53,269 nucleotides of DNA from JACQSR01 sp042577505 (GCA_042577505.1 JBHPEA010000003.1:1-53269), one strand, 5' to 3'; counted from the first letter of the stretch, positions 9,111-17,663 are shown. The notes: generated by a model from the sequence alone, not told the origin. Numbers and translations: made by a program.

Positions 9111-9146
9111 GACCTAAAATTCCTTAGAGGATTACTGAAATTTATT

Positions 9147-9154
9147 AAAGGAGG
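9147..9154 (+). promoter_or_regulatory. Strong Shine-Dalgarno of EF-1alpha
   Basis: AAAGGAGG ends 6 nt before ATG 9161. It is the strongest ribosome binding site seen in the window, where most first genes look leaderless, and it fits the very high expression expected for EF-1alpha. Confidence 0.7.
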
Positions 9155-9160
9155 AAAAAA

Positions 9161-10441
9161 ATGGCAAAGGAGAAACCACACATTAACCTTGTATTTATCG
9201 GTCACGTAGACCACGGAAAATCAACTACAGTAGGTAGATTACTATTTGATTCTGGTAATATCGACGAGCAAGCTCTTAAGAAGTTAAAGGATAAAGCTGA
9301 AGAACTTGGAAAAGGTGGATTCGAGTTCGCTTTTGTTATGGATAACTTAAAAGAAGAAAGAGAACGTGGAGTTACAATCGACTTAGCTCACAAGAAATTT
9401 GACACTGAAAAATATTACTTCACAATAATTGATGCACCTGGCCACAAGGATTTTATTAAAAACATGATTACAGGAGCATCTCAAGCAGACGCTGGTGTTT
9501 TAGTAGTTGCTGCAAATGATGGAGTTATGGCTCAAACAAAAGAGCACGTATTCCTTGCAAGAACACTTGGTGTAAATCAACTTATTGTTGCTGTTAACAA
9601 GATGGATATGAAAGACTATGATGAAGGTGTTTTTAACAAAGTTAAAGCTGATGTTGAAGCTCTTCTTAAAACAGTTGGATATGATCCAGCAAAAGTACCT
9701 TTCGTTCCAATCGCAAGTCTTCCAGGAGACAATGTTGCTAAGAAAACAGATAAAATGGGTTTTGCTAAAGAGACTTTACTTGATGCAATTAACAACATTA
9801 GTCCTCCTGAAAAACCAACCAACCTTCCTATGAGGGTTCCAATTCAAGACGTTTACAACATTACAGGAATTGGAGTCGTGCCAGTTGGGAGAGTTGAGAC
9901 TGGTATTTTGAAAGTTAATGATAAAGTAGTTATAGTACCTGGAAGAGAAGGTAAAGGAGTTCCAGGAGAAGTTAAGACCATTGAAATGCATCACGAACAA
10001 ATGCAGCAAGCTGAACCAGGAGACAATGTTGGTTTATCAGTTAGAGGCATTGGAAAGAAAGATATTACTCGTGGTGACGTAATGGGTCACGCAGATAACA
10101 TTCCAACGGTTGCGTCAGAATTCACCGCACAAATAGTTGTTTTAAACCATCCGACTGTTGTTACAGTGGGTTACACACCAGTGTTCCACATACATACAGC
10201 GCAAGTTGCATGTACAATAACAGCAATTGAGAAGAAACTAAACCCTGCAACTGGTGAAGTACTAGCAGAAAATCCAGACTTCATTAAAAACGGGGATGCA
10301 GCGATCATTAAGGTTAAACCAACAACACCTTTAGTTATTGAAAAGCAGAAAGAAATTCCTCAGCTAGCAAGGTTTGCTATCAGGGATTCTGGAGCTACAG
10401 TAGCTGCAGGTATGTGTATCGACCTAGTCAAAAAGGCTTAA
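9161..10441 (+). CDS. tuf: Elongation factor 1-alpha (aEF-1A)
   Basis: GTPase that delivers aminoacyl-tRNA to the ribosomal A site. At 426 residues it is of normal archaeal length. Visible motifs are GHVDHGKST (14-22), the switch I region RERGVTID, DAPGHKDF (G3), NKMD (G4), and domains II and III with the tRNA-binding strands RVETGILKV and TPVFHIHTAQV. It has its own TATA box and a strong Shine-Dalgarno. It is probably cotranscribed with uS10 46 nt downstream. Confidence 0.97.
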   Translation: MAKEKPHINLVFIGHVDHGKSTTVGRLLFDSGNIDEQALKKLKDKAEELGKGGFEFAFVMDNLKEERERGVTIDLAHKKFDTEKYYFTIIDAPGHKDFIKNMITGASQADAGVLVVAANDGVMAQTKEHVFLARTLGVNQLIVAVNKMDMKDYDEGVFNKVKADVEALLKTVGYDPAKVPFVPIASLPGDNVAKKTDKMGFAKETLLDAINNISPPEKPTNLPMRVPIQDVYNITGIGVVPVGRVETGILKVNDKVVIVPGREGKGVPGEVKTIEMHHEQMQQAEPGDNVGLSVRGIGKKDITRGDVMGHADNIPTVASEFTAQIVVLNHPTVVTVGYTPVFHIHTAQVACTITAIEKKLNPATGEVLAENPDFIKNGDAAIIKVKPTTPLVIEKQKEIPQLARFAIRDSGATVAAGMCIDLVKKA

Positions 10442-10487
10442 TCCCTTTATTGGGATCATGGTGAACTGACCTTTATCATGAGGAACT

Positions 10488-10796
10488 ATGCAAAAAGCAA
10501 GAATAAAAATTGCCAGTACAGATATTAGCAAAATCAATGAGGTCTGCTCTTACATAAATGATATTGCAACGAAAACTGGTGTAAATTTGCGTGGTCCGAT
10601 ACCTCTTCCTACTAAAAGATTAAAACTAACTACAAGAAAGACTCCTTGTGGTGACGGTAAGGCTTCTTGGGAACGTTATGAAATGAGAATTCATAAGCGT
10701 GTTATTGATCTAGGTCTTGATGAGAGAGCTCTTAGACTTGTAATGAGAGTGCCAATCCCAGATGGATTGAATATTGAAATAGAAATGATCGAGTGA
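10488..10796 (+). CDS. rps10: 30S ribosomal protein uS10
   Basis: Small-subunit head protein uS10. The 102 residues contain the family signature: an N-terminal KARIKIASTD strand, the extended loop GPIPLPTKR, and the C-terminal LVMRVPIPDGLNIEIEM strands. It follows EF-1alpha in the conserved archaeal order. The spacer holds a short inverted repeat ATCCC-TTTATT-GGGAT at 10441-10456 and a GAGGAACT ribosome binding site just before ATG 10488. Confidence 0.96.
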   Translation: MQKARIKIASTDISKINEVCSYINDIATKTGVNLRGPIPLPTKRLKLTTRKTPCGDGKASWERYEMRIHKRVIDLGLDERALRLVMRVPIPDGLNIEIEMIE

Positions 10797-10803
10797 TTTC
10801 TAA

Positions 10804-11079
10804 ATGATTGATGATAATGTTGAAATTTCTTCGGAGGATTATCAAACTTTTTTTACTAGAAAAGGTCTAGATGTTTCATTATATCAATTTTCAGTTATAT
10901 CATTACCCGAAGCAAATGAGGAAATTTTCCGAAGTTACCTATCATCTTCTATGATTTTCGTAACTGATTTTAGACCATTTTCAGATAGCGGTTTTGTCGA
11001 AGGAACTGCCTGGACACCAAAGGACCTATACTTGTATTATGACTCGATCCGAGAAGAAAAAATACCGACATATCACTAA
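10804..11079 (+). CDS. Hypothetical protein downstream of uS10
   Basis: Not recognised. It is a 91-residue, acidic, probably soluble protein starting 7 nt after the uS10 stop, so it is likely translated from the same mRNA. It has no signal peptide or membrane segment and is rich in Ser, Asp, Phe and Tyr, with a C-terminal segment AWTPKDLYLYYDSIREEK. No metal-binding cysteines or known motif is visible. It converges with the 115-residue gene on the other strand, with only 5 nt between stops. Confidence 0.5.
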   Translation: MIDDNVEISSEDYQTFFTRKGLDVSLYQFSVISLPEANEEIFRSYLSSSMIFVTDFRPFSDSGFVEGTAWTPKDLYLYYDSIREEKIPTYH

Positions 11080-11084
11080 GAAAT

Positions 11085-11432
11085 CTAAAATGGTAATTCA
11101 CATTGTGGATCTATAACTCCCATATAACCCTCTAAAATACTTACTAATCTATCTTCGTCTTTAGAAATTTCTCTTGCCTTGGCTGCATATGCTATAGTTT
11201 GTGTAGATTCAAAGGTAATACTCCCTACTTCTAATTTACTAGATCTTCTTTTCTTATCCGGTTCAGTTGCCAAATATACTTTAACTGTTCCTTCATATAT
11301 GGGAAATCTTGGATCATGAGTGAGCTTACCGGTTTGACCATACTCTACACCAAATCTAATAATGTCAAATGCAGGGAAATTATCTATTACTGCATCAGGT
11401 ATAGGCACTTTCAAATTTCTTATTAACTCCAT
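11085..11432 (-). CDS. Hypothetical protein, 115 residues
   Basis: Not recognised. This soluble, mixed alpha/beta protein has a beta-rich central part (TVKVYLATEPDKKRRSSKLEV, then GSITFESTQTIAYAAKA) and a single Cys near the C-terminus. The upstream region between it and the tRNA-Ser gene carries both promoters in under 100 nt. The coding call rests on a clean frame, compact packing with its convergent neighbour and normal composition. Confidence 0.5.
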   Translation of the reverse strand: MELIRNLKVPIPDAVIDNFPAFDIIRFGVEYGQTGKLTHDPRFPIYEGTVKVYLATEPDKKRRSSKLEVGSITFESTQTIAYAAKAREISKDEDRLVSILEGYMGVIDPQCELPF

Positions 11433-11490
11433 AATAATAAGGTAATGAAAATTCGAATAAAAAGCTTTAGACGACTAGTAGTTACCAATA

Positions 11491-11500
11491 TCTTTAAATA
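11491..11500 (+). promoter_or_regulatory. TATA box of tRNA-Ser
   Basis: TCTTTAAATA lies about 30 nt before the first base of the mature tRNA at 11526. This predicts initiation a few bases upstream of the tRNA 5' end. Confidence 0.55.
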
Positions 11501-11525
11501 TGAAATTAAACCCGCAGACCTATAA

Positions 11526-11645
11526 GCCGCGATCGCATAACCTGGTATTGCGCTAGCCTTGAGATATTAAATTTGCGTTGCAAATTTATGGCACGAGCAA
11601 GCTGGTTTCCGCAAGGATATCCCGGTTCAAATCCGGGTCGCGGCG
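11526..11645 (+). tRNA. tRNA-Ser (UGA anticodon), intron-containing, no encoded CCA
   Basis: Folded by hand as a class II tRNA. The acceptor GCCGCGA pairs fully with TCGCGGC, with discriminator G at 11645 (the serine identity base). The D-arm is GCA/TGC with loop AACCTGGTA. The anticodon stem CTAGC (11553-11557) pairs with GCTGG (11601-11605). The variable arm stem is TCC-GCAA-GGA, and the T-arm is CCCGG-TTCAAAT-CCGGG. After removing the intron (11564-11599) the anticodon loop is CU-UGA-GA, giving anticodon UGA at 11560-11562, which reads UCA and probably other UCN codons. The 3' end continues TTTTA, so CCA is added post-transcriptionally. The long variable arm and G73 exclude leucine. Confidence 0.92.
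11564..11599 (+). other. tRNA-Ser intron (36 nt) at position 37/38 with bulge-helix-bulge
   Basis: The pre-tRNA forms a canonical BHB. Exon bases CUUG (11558-11561) pair with intron bases CGAG (11594-11597), allowing one G-U. This 4-bp helix is flanked by 3-nt bulges AGA (11562-11564) and CAA (11598-11600). Cutting after the second base of each bulge removes 36 nt between positions 37 and 38. The intron itself forms a perfect 9-bp hairpin, TAAATTTGC-GTT-GCAAATTTA. Confidence 0.88.
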
Positions 11646-11696
11646 TTTTACTACTAGTTTTATTCCAATCTCCATCAGAAATTAAAAAGAAATTAC

Positions 11697-13403
11697 TTAT
11701 AATATCCCTTTGAGACTCCAACCTAGGACGTAGTTTCTTTTCAGTTGAGAATCATTGATAGGTTTTCCGTCAAGGATATCTCTGTATAATCCAACGATAT
11801 GTACATCCTTTTCAGTATCAATGTAAAATTGATTAATGCCATTCTTAACAAGTTCTTGTGCTCTAGATAATAAGGCGAATTCTTTGTTGTTCAATATCTG
11901 AGTTCCGTTAAAAATTTTCTCAGTATTGAATCTACAATTCATTTCATTAATAAGTGGTCCTTTTAATTGATGTCTTAGTGTCATTAGCCTTATTTTACCG
12001 TGAACAAAAACAACGAAATTTTTATTTTTAAATTTAGATAATTCTTTTATTGATAATTCTGGTGAGATTAGGGTGGAGGATTTTAGATTTTTATTGTAAA
12101 ATTCAACATCAATATCGTTAAAGGAGTTGATATTATTATCAAGAATTATTGGCAGATTTAGATTAAGTGCTGTTATTGCTAAATTACCTGCAAATATGCC
12201 ATCTGGGCAAGTGGAGTTTATATTTGATTTAATATTTGAAATATCTTTATCAAACATTAGACGGGGAGTTTTTGCATATATTTTTTTACCTTTATTGTGA
12301 ACAATTTTTGAAATTGAATCAAAATCATCATTCATGACATCATAGCAAATAATATCTGCCCCATTATCAAGCGCAATTTGAGCATCGGCTTGGTTATGTG
12401 CACAAACAATCAATAGTTTACCTGAACTATTTTGGTGTTGAATGTTGGGAACCTTAACAAGGGGTTTTTTTCTAAAAGTATTAACTTTTTTTATATTAAC
12501 ATTGTAATGTTCTTTGTTTGAGATGGTCTTAGCAGACGCCTTAATAGGATTGAATATATTATTGCTAGAATAAGCGCCTTCTGTAAACTCACGAGAAAAT
12601 GCTTGATGGAGTTTCTTTTCTGTTTTTTTCGAGACATGGAAATTATTCTTATAGTAACTTTGGATTGCTTCCTTATATGCTTCTGTTACAGTTGCGACAT
12701 AGTAAGGGGTGCGCATTCTACCTTCAATTTTTATCGAGTTAATTCCTGATTTAATGATCTCTGGAAGTTTATTGATAAGACATAATTCCTTCGTTGAGAG
12801 AAGATATCGATCGTTATACTTCTTTCTGCATGGTTGGGCACATTTTCCCCTATTGCCCGATCGACCACCTAAAAAACTAGAAAAAAGACAGCTTCCGGAA
12901 AAACAAACGCATAAAGCACCGTGACAAAAGATTTCAAGTTCTTTTTTGAAGTTTTTTCTAATAGTTAATATCTCTTCTTTACTTAATTCCCTTGCAAGAT
13001 TAATTCTGTCTACTTTTAAGATGTTAGCGTGAGTTGAGTTCATCACACCAGCTTGTGTAGATATATGGATTTTTAATTGGGGGAAACTCTCTTTAATTAA
13101 ACTTATTAATGAGATTTCTTGAATAATAACAGCGTCAATTCCTGCTTGGTATGCAAATGAGAGTTGATTAAAAAAATCTTTTATTTCTTTGTTTTTAATT
13201 AATGTGTTCATAGCTAGGTAAATTTTAACATTATTACTTTTACAAATTTGAACTGCTTGTTTAAGGTAATTTTCATTGAAATTGGTAGAATAAGATCTTG
13301 CAGAGAATTTTTGCATGCCTAAATAGACAGCGTCTGCACCTTTTTGTATTGCAGCCTTCAAATTTGCCATACTCCCAACGGGAGAAAGAAGTTCAATTGT
13401 CAT
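11697..13403 (-). CDS. U32-family protein, long form with a second barrel-like half
   Basis: Member of the U32 'peptidase' family. Characterised bacterial members are prephenate-dependent hydroxylation factors for tRNA (TrhP) or 23S rRNA (RlhA) rather than proven peptidases. Residues 1-245 hold the family core: LLSPVGSMANLKAAIQKGAD at the start, a HISTQAGV strand, and the cysteine cluster HGALCVC...SGSC...NRGKCAQPCRKKY that probably binds an Fe-S cluster. GINSIKIEGRMR follows. Residues about 325-568 look like a second, divergent barrel half (VCAHNQADAQIALDNGADII) lacking the cysteine cluster. A TATA box (13424-13433, minus strand) lies 26 nt from the ATG. A shorter paralogue is at 19913. Its actual substrate is unknown. 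Confidence 0.82.
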   Translation of the reverse strand: MTIELLSPVGSMANLKAAIQKGADAVYLGMQKFSARSYSTNFNENYLKQAVQICKSNNVKIYLAMNTLIKNKEIKDFFNQLSFAYQAGIDAVIIQEISLISLIKESFPQLKIHISTQAGVMNSTHANILKVDRINLARELSKEEILTIRKNFKKELEIFCHGALCVCFSGSCLFSSFLGGRSGNRGKCAQPCRKKYNDRYLLSTKELCLINKLPEIIKSGINSIKIEGRMRTPYYVATVTEAYKEAIQSYYKNNFHVSKKTEKKLHQAFSREFTEGAYSSNNIFNPIKASAKTISNKEHYNVNIKKVNTFRKKPLVKVPNIQHQNSSGKLLIVCAHNQADAQIALDNGADIICYDVMNDDFDSISKIVHNKGKKIYAKTPRLMFDKDISNIKSNINSTCPDGIFAGNLAITALNLNLPIILDNNINSFNDIDVEFYNKNLKSSTLISPELSIKELSKFKNKNFVVFVHGKIRLMTLRHQLKGPLINEMNCRFNTEKIFNGTQILNNKEFALLSRAQELVKNGINQFYIDTEKDVHIVGLYRDILDGKPINDSQLKRNYVLGWSLKGIL

Positions 13404-13494
13404 AGAACTGACAGGGGGCAGGTGTTTATAAGTTTTTAGAGATTGTGAGTTACGATAATTAACATATTCCTTAGATATATTAATTTCTTAGAAT

Positions 13495-13971
13495 TTAATT
13501 AACAGTATATTTTTGCGGTTGAGGTAATTTCATTCCATCCGCCAGAGCTTCAACACCATACATCTCTCTAGTGATCACCTTAAGATCTACTAATGCATCT
13601 CTAGCTAGTTCAAAATTCTTAAAAAATCCGATTTCTTCTTTTTTCGAATATAATGCCAATAAAAAAGCAACTCTTCTTGTATCATCATTCTCAGGATCCA
13701 TTAATTGATCCAACTTCTCCCTTTCCATATTACCTGCTAACAAGTGATATGAAGCCTTCCCCTCTGCAGTAAAAAAATCAGTCATTAACTTTCTAATTCC
13801 ACCGCGATTGATCTCTGATGGGTTTTCTAGTATATAATTTGCTTGTTGATATATTTGACCATAGAGTTTATTGAGATCATCAGCATCTAAAGAATTTGGA
13901 GATTCATCTGCAAAGGTTGAACCACCATTAATTTCACCGAGCATTCTTTCTAATTCTACACGCTTATCCAT
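13495..13971 (-). CDS. Hypothetical alpha-helical protein, 158 residues
   Basis: Not recognised. It is a soluble, mostly helical acidic protein with no membrane segment and no cysteine. The start has a purine-rich GAGGGGG ribosome binding site about 10 nt upstream and a TATA-like GTTTATAAATA further up (about 14023-14033, minus strand), so this mRNA has a leader. It is divergent from the MscS channel gene. Similar-sized helical unknowns at 18949 and 19416 make this a cluster of lineage-specific proteins. Confidence 0.55.
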   Translation of the reverse strand: MDKRVELERMLGEINGGSTFADESPNSLDADDLNKLYGQIYQQANYILENPSEINRGGIRKLMTDFFTAEGKASYHLLAGNMEREKLDQLMDPENDDTRRVAFLLALYSKKEEIGFFKNFELARDALVDLKVITREMYGVEALADGMKLPQPQKYTVN

Positions 13972-14045
13972 GAACTAGACCCCCTCTATAACTATATTTT
14001 GCCAAAGAAAAGGTAATTATTCTATATTTATAAACCTTTTACTAA

Positions 14046-14055
14046 TATTTATAAG
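14046..14055 (+). promoter_or_regulatory. TATA box of the MscS-like gene
   Basis: TATTTATAAG (within 14046-14057) is about 28 nt before ATG 14078. A second TTTATAAA about 20 nt upstream probably serves the divergent gene. Confidence 0.5.
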
Positions 14056-14077
14056 TACAAAACATTTTTCATAAAAT

Positions 14078-14929
14078 ATGGCTTCAAATGGTTTTATTGG
14101 AACGGCATCAATCCAAGATATTATTCTGCTCATTTTTGCGATAATATTGACTTTTTTCTTGGGTGCGTTAGTCAATGCTTTAATAATCAGGCTACTTAAA
14201 GATAAAGTAAGGCCCAGTATCTATAAACCAATATCAAAAATAATTATGTATACCATTTACATAGCAGGTTTATTTATAGCTTTCAACTACATAATTGATT
14301 TTGATCTATCTGCCAGTTTGGCTGCTCTTGGTTTCCTTGGTTTTGTTATCCTCTGGCCTATTTTACCAATTCTTCAAAATATTGCGGCAGGATTCATAAT
14401 CTCTTTAGAAAGACCATTTCAAGAAGAAGATGTTGTTAATATTGATGGACAATTAGCAGTTGTAAAAGATATTATGTTGATGAAAACAGTATTTCGTTCT
14501 TATGATGGAAAAATAATTACGGTTCCGAATATACTATTCTTAACTTACAATCCCATTGTAAATTACAGCAGAGGAGAGTTTATTAAAATTAAATTATCGC
14601 TAGATCTAGAATCTGCATCAGACAAAGATGATGCAATTAAAGTAATAAAAAAGATATGTGCGGATGATCCATACATCTTACCAAATGTACCTCAGAAAAA
14701 ACTTACAAAACTTACAAAAATTTTCGAAATTCCAAAGAATTTTTTTACAATACCTAGAAATATTAAACAATTAACACCACAGGTTTTGATCAAAAGGGTA
14801 AATAAAGAAAAGGTCACATTGGAAGTATGGTTTTGGATCTGGGATATTTTAATGAAAGAAAAAACAGTTGACTCTTTTTATAGCAAATTAATAATAGAAT
14901 TCAAAAAAGAAAAAATTAAGTTTGGTTAA
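14078..14929 (+). CDS. MscS-family mechanosensitive channel
   Basis: Small-conductance mechanosensitive channel releasing solutes on hypo-osmotic shock. In the 283 residues, three transmembrane segments are visible (about 12-38, 50-72 and 80-112). The last is the pore helix plus amphipathic part, ending in LQNIAAGFIISLERPFQEEDVV, which is the classical MscS TM3-to-beta-domain junction. The cytoplasmic beta domain follows (VNIDGQLAVVKDIMLMKTVFRS, then VPNILFL), then an alpha/beta domain. The usual Gly-rich TM3 face is represented by ALGFLGF. The 3' end overlaps the convergent CBS-domain gene by 4 nt. Confidence 0.88.
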   Translation: MASNGFIGTASIQDIILLIFAIILTFFLGALVNALIIRLLKDKVRPSIYKPISKIIMYTIYIAGLFIAFNYIIDFDLSASLAALGFLGFVILWPILPILQNIAAGFIISLERPFQEEDVVNIDGQLAVVKDIMLMKTVFRSYDGKIITVPNILFLTYNPIVNYSRGEFIKIKLSLDLESASDKDDAIKVIKKICADDPYILPNVPQKKLTKLTKIFEIPKNFFTIPRNIKQLTPQVLIKRVNKEKVTLEVWFWIWDILMKEKTVDSFYSKLIIEFKKEKIKFG

Positions 14930-15309
14930 AGTTTTTCAGGATTAGTTATATGCTTTATTGCTTCTTTCAAAGTTAACATACCAATCATTTTGTTATTCTC
15001 TGTTATTGCACACGAAACTACTCCTTTATCAACCATTAATTTGTAAGCTTTTTTCAACCTATCATTATCTTCAAAGACAATAATCTCTGTATGCATAACA
15101 TCTTTTGCTTTAAAATCTGCAACATTCTTAGCCGGAATAATTATCTTATCTATTATATCAGTAATTGAAATTATTCCAACTGGTTTATCGTTGTCATCAA
15201 CAACATAAATATGCCTCTGTGTATACTGCTTTAATTTTTTTGCAACTTCTGAAACTGTGTCGCTATCTTTACATGTAAACGGTTCAACTAAAAAACATTC
15301 TGATATCAT
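14926..15309 (-). CDS. Paired CBS-domain protein
   Basis: A 127-residue stand-alone Bateman module: CBS1 (about 1-60, ending HIYVVDDNDKPVGIISITDII) and CBS2 (about 70-127, with AYKLMVDKGVVSCAITENN and MIGMLTLKEAI). Such modules bind adenine nucleotides or S-adenosyl compounds and regulate partner proteins. It is the last gene of a three-gene operon: its ATG lies 3 nt after the stop of the glycine-rich membrane protein gene, suggesting it senses something for that pair. It could also be linked by position to the convergent MscS gene. Confidence 0.85.
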   Translation of the reverse strand: MISECFLVEPFTCKDSDTVSEVAKKLKQYTQRHIYVVDDNDKPVGIISITDIIDKIIIPAKNVADFKAKDVMHTEIIVFEDNDRLKKAYKLMVDKGVVSCAITENNKMIGMLTLKEAIKHITNPEKL

Positions 15310-15312
15310 TTC

Positions 15313-16266
15313 CTACCCTCCTCTTGGTGCAACATAATTTAATTGTTTCATGGGTTGCGCCATAATATGTGGTTGTTTAGGATCAACTCCTGGCGGCATT
15401 GGCCATATTGATCCTCTTACTGGTGTATAACCATCAAATGGTCTAACATATTCCTTCATTCTTTGATCAAGAGACTTTACATCTAATTGTGAAGCAACAT
15501 TTAATTCCTTTCTTAGTTGCTCACTCGTTTTATCCCTTATGTAATTTGCAACTTGATCTTGGAATTTTTTTGTACCCCTATCAAAAGCGATACCGCTAGT
15601 TGCTAATGCCGCAGCTTGTGCATAGGGTGTTGCTCCTCCAAGTAAAGGGGACAAGTACTCACTAATAAATCCTGCGCCTTTTGCTGCAATAAGGTTGTTT
15701 ATTGCACCTTCAGCTAAAGGACTATAACTTCTTTTTCTAAACGGTCCTGTGATTGTGTACCATGCTCCTTTTGCCGATTTCTTAATATAATTTAATGTTC
15801 CAGTAGATTCATCTTTATTTAATGATTTATGCATCCTCATTGATTCATAGAGATCAGTTGCCACGTTAATTCCAGCACCAGCCATTACAGCAGTCATTGC
15901 TGCTCCAGCTCCAGCTAAAAGTGGTAATACTGGTCCACCCAATACAGTTCCAACTATTGCTCCAATTGCTGACAATCCTCCATAAGCACCTAGTCCAGCA
16001 GCAACATATCTTGATGCAGTAGCTACTTTTGAAGGTTTGAAATATTCTGCACCATGTTTGTCGAAGTTCTCTTTAGTTAATTGTTCAATTCTTTTTTCAA
16101 TTTGTCCTCTAGTTCCAGTTCTTTCTGCTTCTTTTAGAATATCTTCTATTGCAGGATTATTATTGACCATATACTTTTTTGATCTGTTCCAAAAATCATC
16201 AGCATTCTTAATACCTGTATAATGCGGAGATACATAATCGAGTAATCTTCTTTCTAGTGTTCCCAT
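15313..16266 (-). CDS. Unknown membrane protein with Gly/Ala-rich helical hairpin
   Basis: Not recognised. The 317-residue protein has a soluble helical N-terminus (1-80), then a glycine/alanine-rich hydrophobic hairpin (about 85-135; GAYGGLSAIGAIVGTVLGG, then AGAGAAMTAVMAGAG), a basic linker, a second small-residue-rich stretch (about 190-235), and a polar C-terminus ending in a Pro/Gln-rich tail. Glycine-zipper-like segments of this kind tend to insert in or perforate membranes. ATG 16266 is preferred over GTG 16275 because GGTGAT sits 4 nt upstream as a ribosome binding site. It is translationally linked to the upstream coiled-coil gene, whose stop is 5 nt before. Confidence 0.6.
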   Translation of the reverse strand: MGTLERRLLDYVSPHYTGIKNADDFWNRSKKYMVNNNPAIEDILKEAERTGTRGQIEKRIEQLTKENFDKHGAEYFKPSKVATASRYVAAGLGAYGGLSAIGAIVGTVLGGPVLPLLAGAGAAMTAVMAGAGINVATDLYESMRMHKSLNKDESTGTLNYIKKSAKGAWYTITGPFRKRSYSPLAEGAINNLIAAKGAGFISEYLSPLLGGATPYAQAAALATSGIAFDRGTKKFQDQVANYIRDKTSEQLRKELNVASQLDVKSLDQRMKEYVRPFDGYTPVRGSIWPMPPGVDPKQPHIMAQPMKQLNYVAPRGG

Positions 16267-16271
16267 TTCAA

Positions 16272-17651
16272 TCACCCTTTAGTTGCCCTCCTGTTATTAT
16301 AAAAGTTCCTACCTGCTTCGATTCCTTTAGTGGCTAATGTATAAGGAGCTTTAACTAAAGCAACTGCTCCTTTCTTTAATCCTTTCTTCGCTTTACTATA
16401 ATAACGAAAACCAGCATAAGCAACAGCTAATGCTACTGCTCCACCAAACATACCGTCAGTAATCATATATGCAGTCGTTGATGGTTGATTAGGATCTGGA
16501 TTTACAGCAACGTATGCTTGATCATTACTTGCTTTTCTTATTTGTTTTTCCACTTTAACTTCCAAAGCTTTTTGTGTTGCAACTAACTGTTCGACCGCTC
16601 CGCTTTGCTCCTCTATTGGATAATCTCTACCTACTGATCTTAAAGCCTCTAAACCTGCTTGTGCTTTACCATACAAATCTTCGAATGTTGCTTCTTTTCT
16701 TGCAACTTTCTCAAGAGTTTCTCTAAACTCTTCTTTTGCTATAACTAATTCTTGAAGATGTTCGTTTTGATATTGTGATTTCTTCGACAACGCTTCTGTT
16801 CCATATTGGCTAATGGCATCAAAAGCTCCTCTATCCCCTGTTCTTTTATATTCTTCTACTGCCGCTTCTAGTACCCTCTCATAACCCCTAGCTAATTCTG
16901 CAAGATCTCCCTTCATTACATTCGCATCAACTTTTGCTTGTAACCATGTCTTATAATCTTGCTTAAGTTGCTCCTTAACTTGTTCAACAGATAATTCTCT
17001 TTCGTTATTTTGGTGTTCATTCCAAATTGTAGCAATAGTCTCATCATAACTTTTTCCTTCTCTTTTCAGTGTGTCAATTCTTGCAACTAAATCTGGATGA
17101 TCTTCCTCTAATTTCCACTTCAATATTTTATATCCTTCCCAATTTCCAATCTCTGAGAATTTACCAACAACTTTTCCAAATGTTGAATTTGGATCAATTA
17201 CTTTGTTAACGGCATCACCAAATAAAAACAAAGCGTTTGCAGTATGATTATGTAATCCTTCAAGTAATGCTAAAGATTGGTTTTCAAATGTAGAATAATG
17301 ATCAGCAATTGCATTCATTGAATCATAAGCTTGTTGTGCAATAGCTTCAACATCTTTTAGTTCAGGTCTTTTTTGTATGAACATAACTACATCTTGTTCT
17401 GAATCTCCAAGATCAAGAACCGGATCAAAGGGTAATCTTACTCCTGGAAATAATTGATCTAATCTTTGTTGTACTTCCTCAGCTACTCTTTCCCTTCCAA
17501 CAACATAGGTAACACCTACACCACCTGCAGGAGCCAAAGGAGTAACATACCCTAAATGCCTCAACCTTGATGGTGATTTGCCTGTCTCTTGTGCCACAGT
17601 TGACTCTAATTTAGAAGTATCCTCTTGTCCGTTATTTTGATCATTTGTCAT
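16272..17651 (-). CDS. Unknown coiled-coil protein with C-terminal membrane anchor
   Basis: Not recognised. In the 459 residues, an N-terminal polar tail (1-30) is followed by a weak hydrophobic stretch (about 35-52, VTPLAPAGGVGVTYVVG), then a long charged helical region (60-375) rich in Glu, Lys, Ala and Gln with heptad-like patterns. After that come one clear transmembrane segment (about 392-412, GMFGGAVALAVAYAGFRYY) and a basic C-terminal tail (KAKKGLKKGAVALVKAPY). There are no cysteines or nucleotide-binding motifs. It is the first gene of the operon with the glycine-rich membrane protein and the CBS protein. A TATA-like TTTATTAAAT (about 17677-17687, minus strand) lies about 30 nt upstream. 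Confidence 0.6.
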   Translation of the reverse strand: MTNDQNNGQEDTSKLESTVAQETGKSPSRLRHLGYVTPLAPAGGVGVTYVVGRERVAEEVQQRLDQLFPGVRLPFDPVLDLGDSEQDVVMFIQKRPELKDVEAIAQQAYDSMNAIADHYSTFENQSLALLEGLHNHTANALFLFGDAVNKVIDPNSTFGKVVGKFSEIGNWEGYKILKWKLEEDHPDLVARIDTLKREGKSYDETIATIWNEHQNNERELSVEQVKEQLKQDYKTWLQAKVDANVMKGDLAELARGYERVLEAAVEEYKRTGDRGAFDAISQYGTEALSKKSQYQNEHLQELVIAKEEFRETLEKVARKEATFEDLYGKAQAGLEALRSVGRDYPIEEQSGAVEQLVATQKALEVKVEKQIRKASNDQAYVAVNPDPNQPSTTAYMITDGMFGGAVALAVAYAGFRYYSKAKKGLKKGAVALVKAPYTLATKGIEAGRNFYNNRRATKG

Positions 17652-17663
17652 AGTAGTCTACTA
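17651..17663. repeat. 13-nt palindrome at the start of the coiled-coil operon
   Basis: TAGTAG-T-CTACTA is a perfect inverted repeat touching the predicted transcription start and the ATG of the minus-strand operon. It is a possible operator, but with 6-bp arms it could be chance. Confidence 0.3.

Noticed and set aside
10441..10456. ATCCC-TTTATT-GGGAT hairpin after EF-1alpha as a terminator
   Set aside because: The stem is only 5 bp, there is no U-tract, and uS10 lacks a clear promoter of its own, so cotranscription is more likely.
11506..11721. A 71-codon minus-strand frame over the tRNA
   Set aside because: It lies on the antisense of a well-folded tRNA-Ser gene and overlaps the end of the U32 gene.
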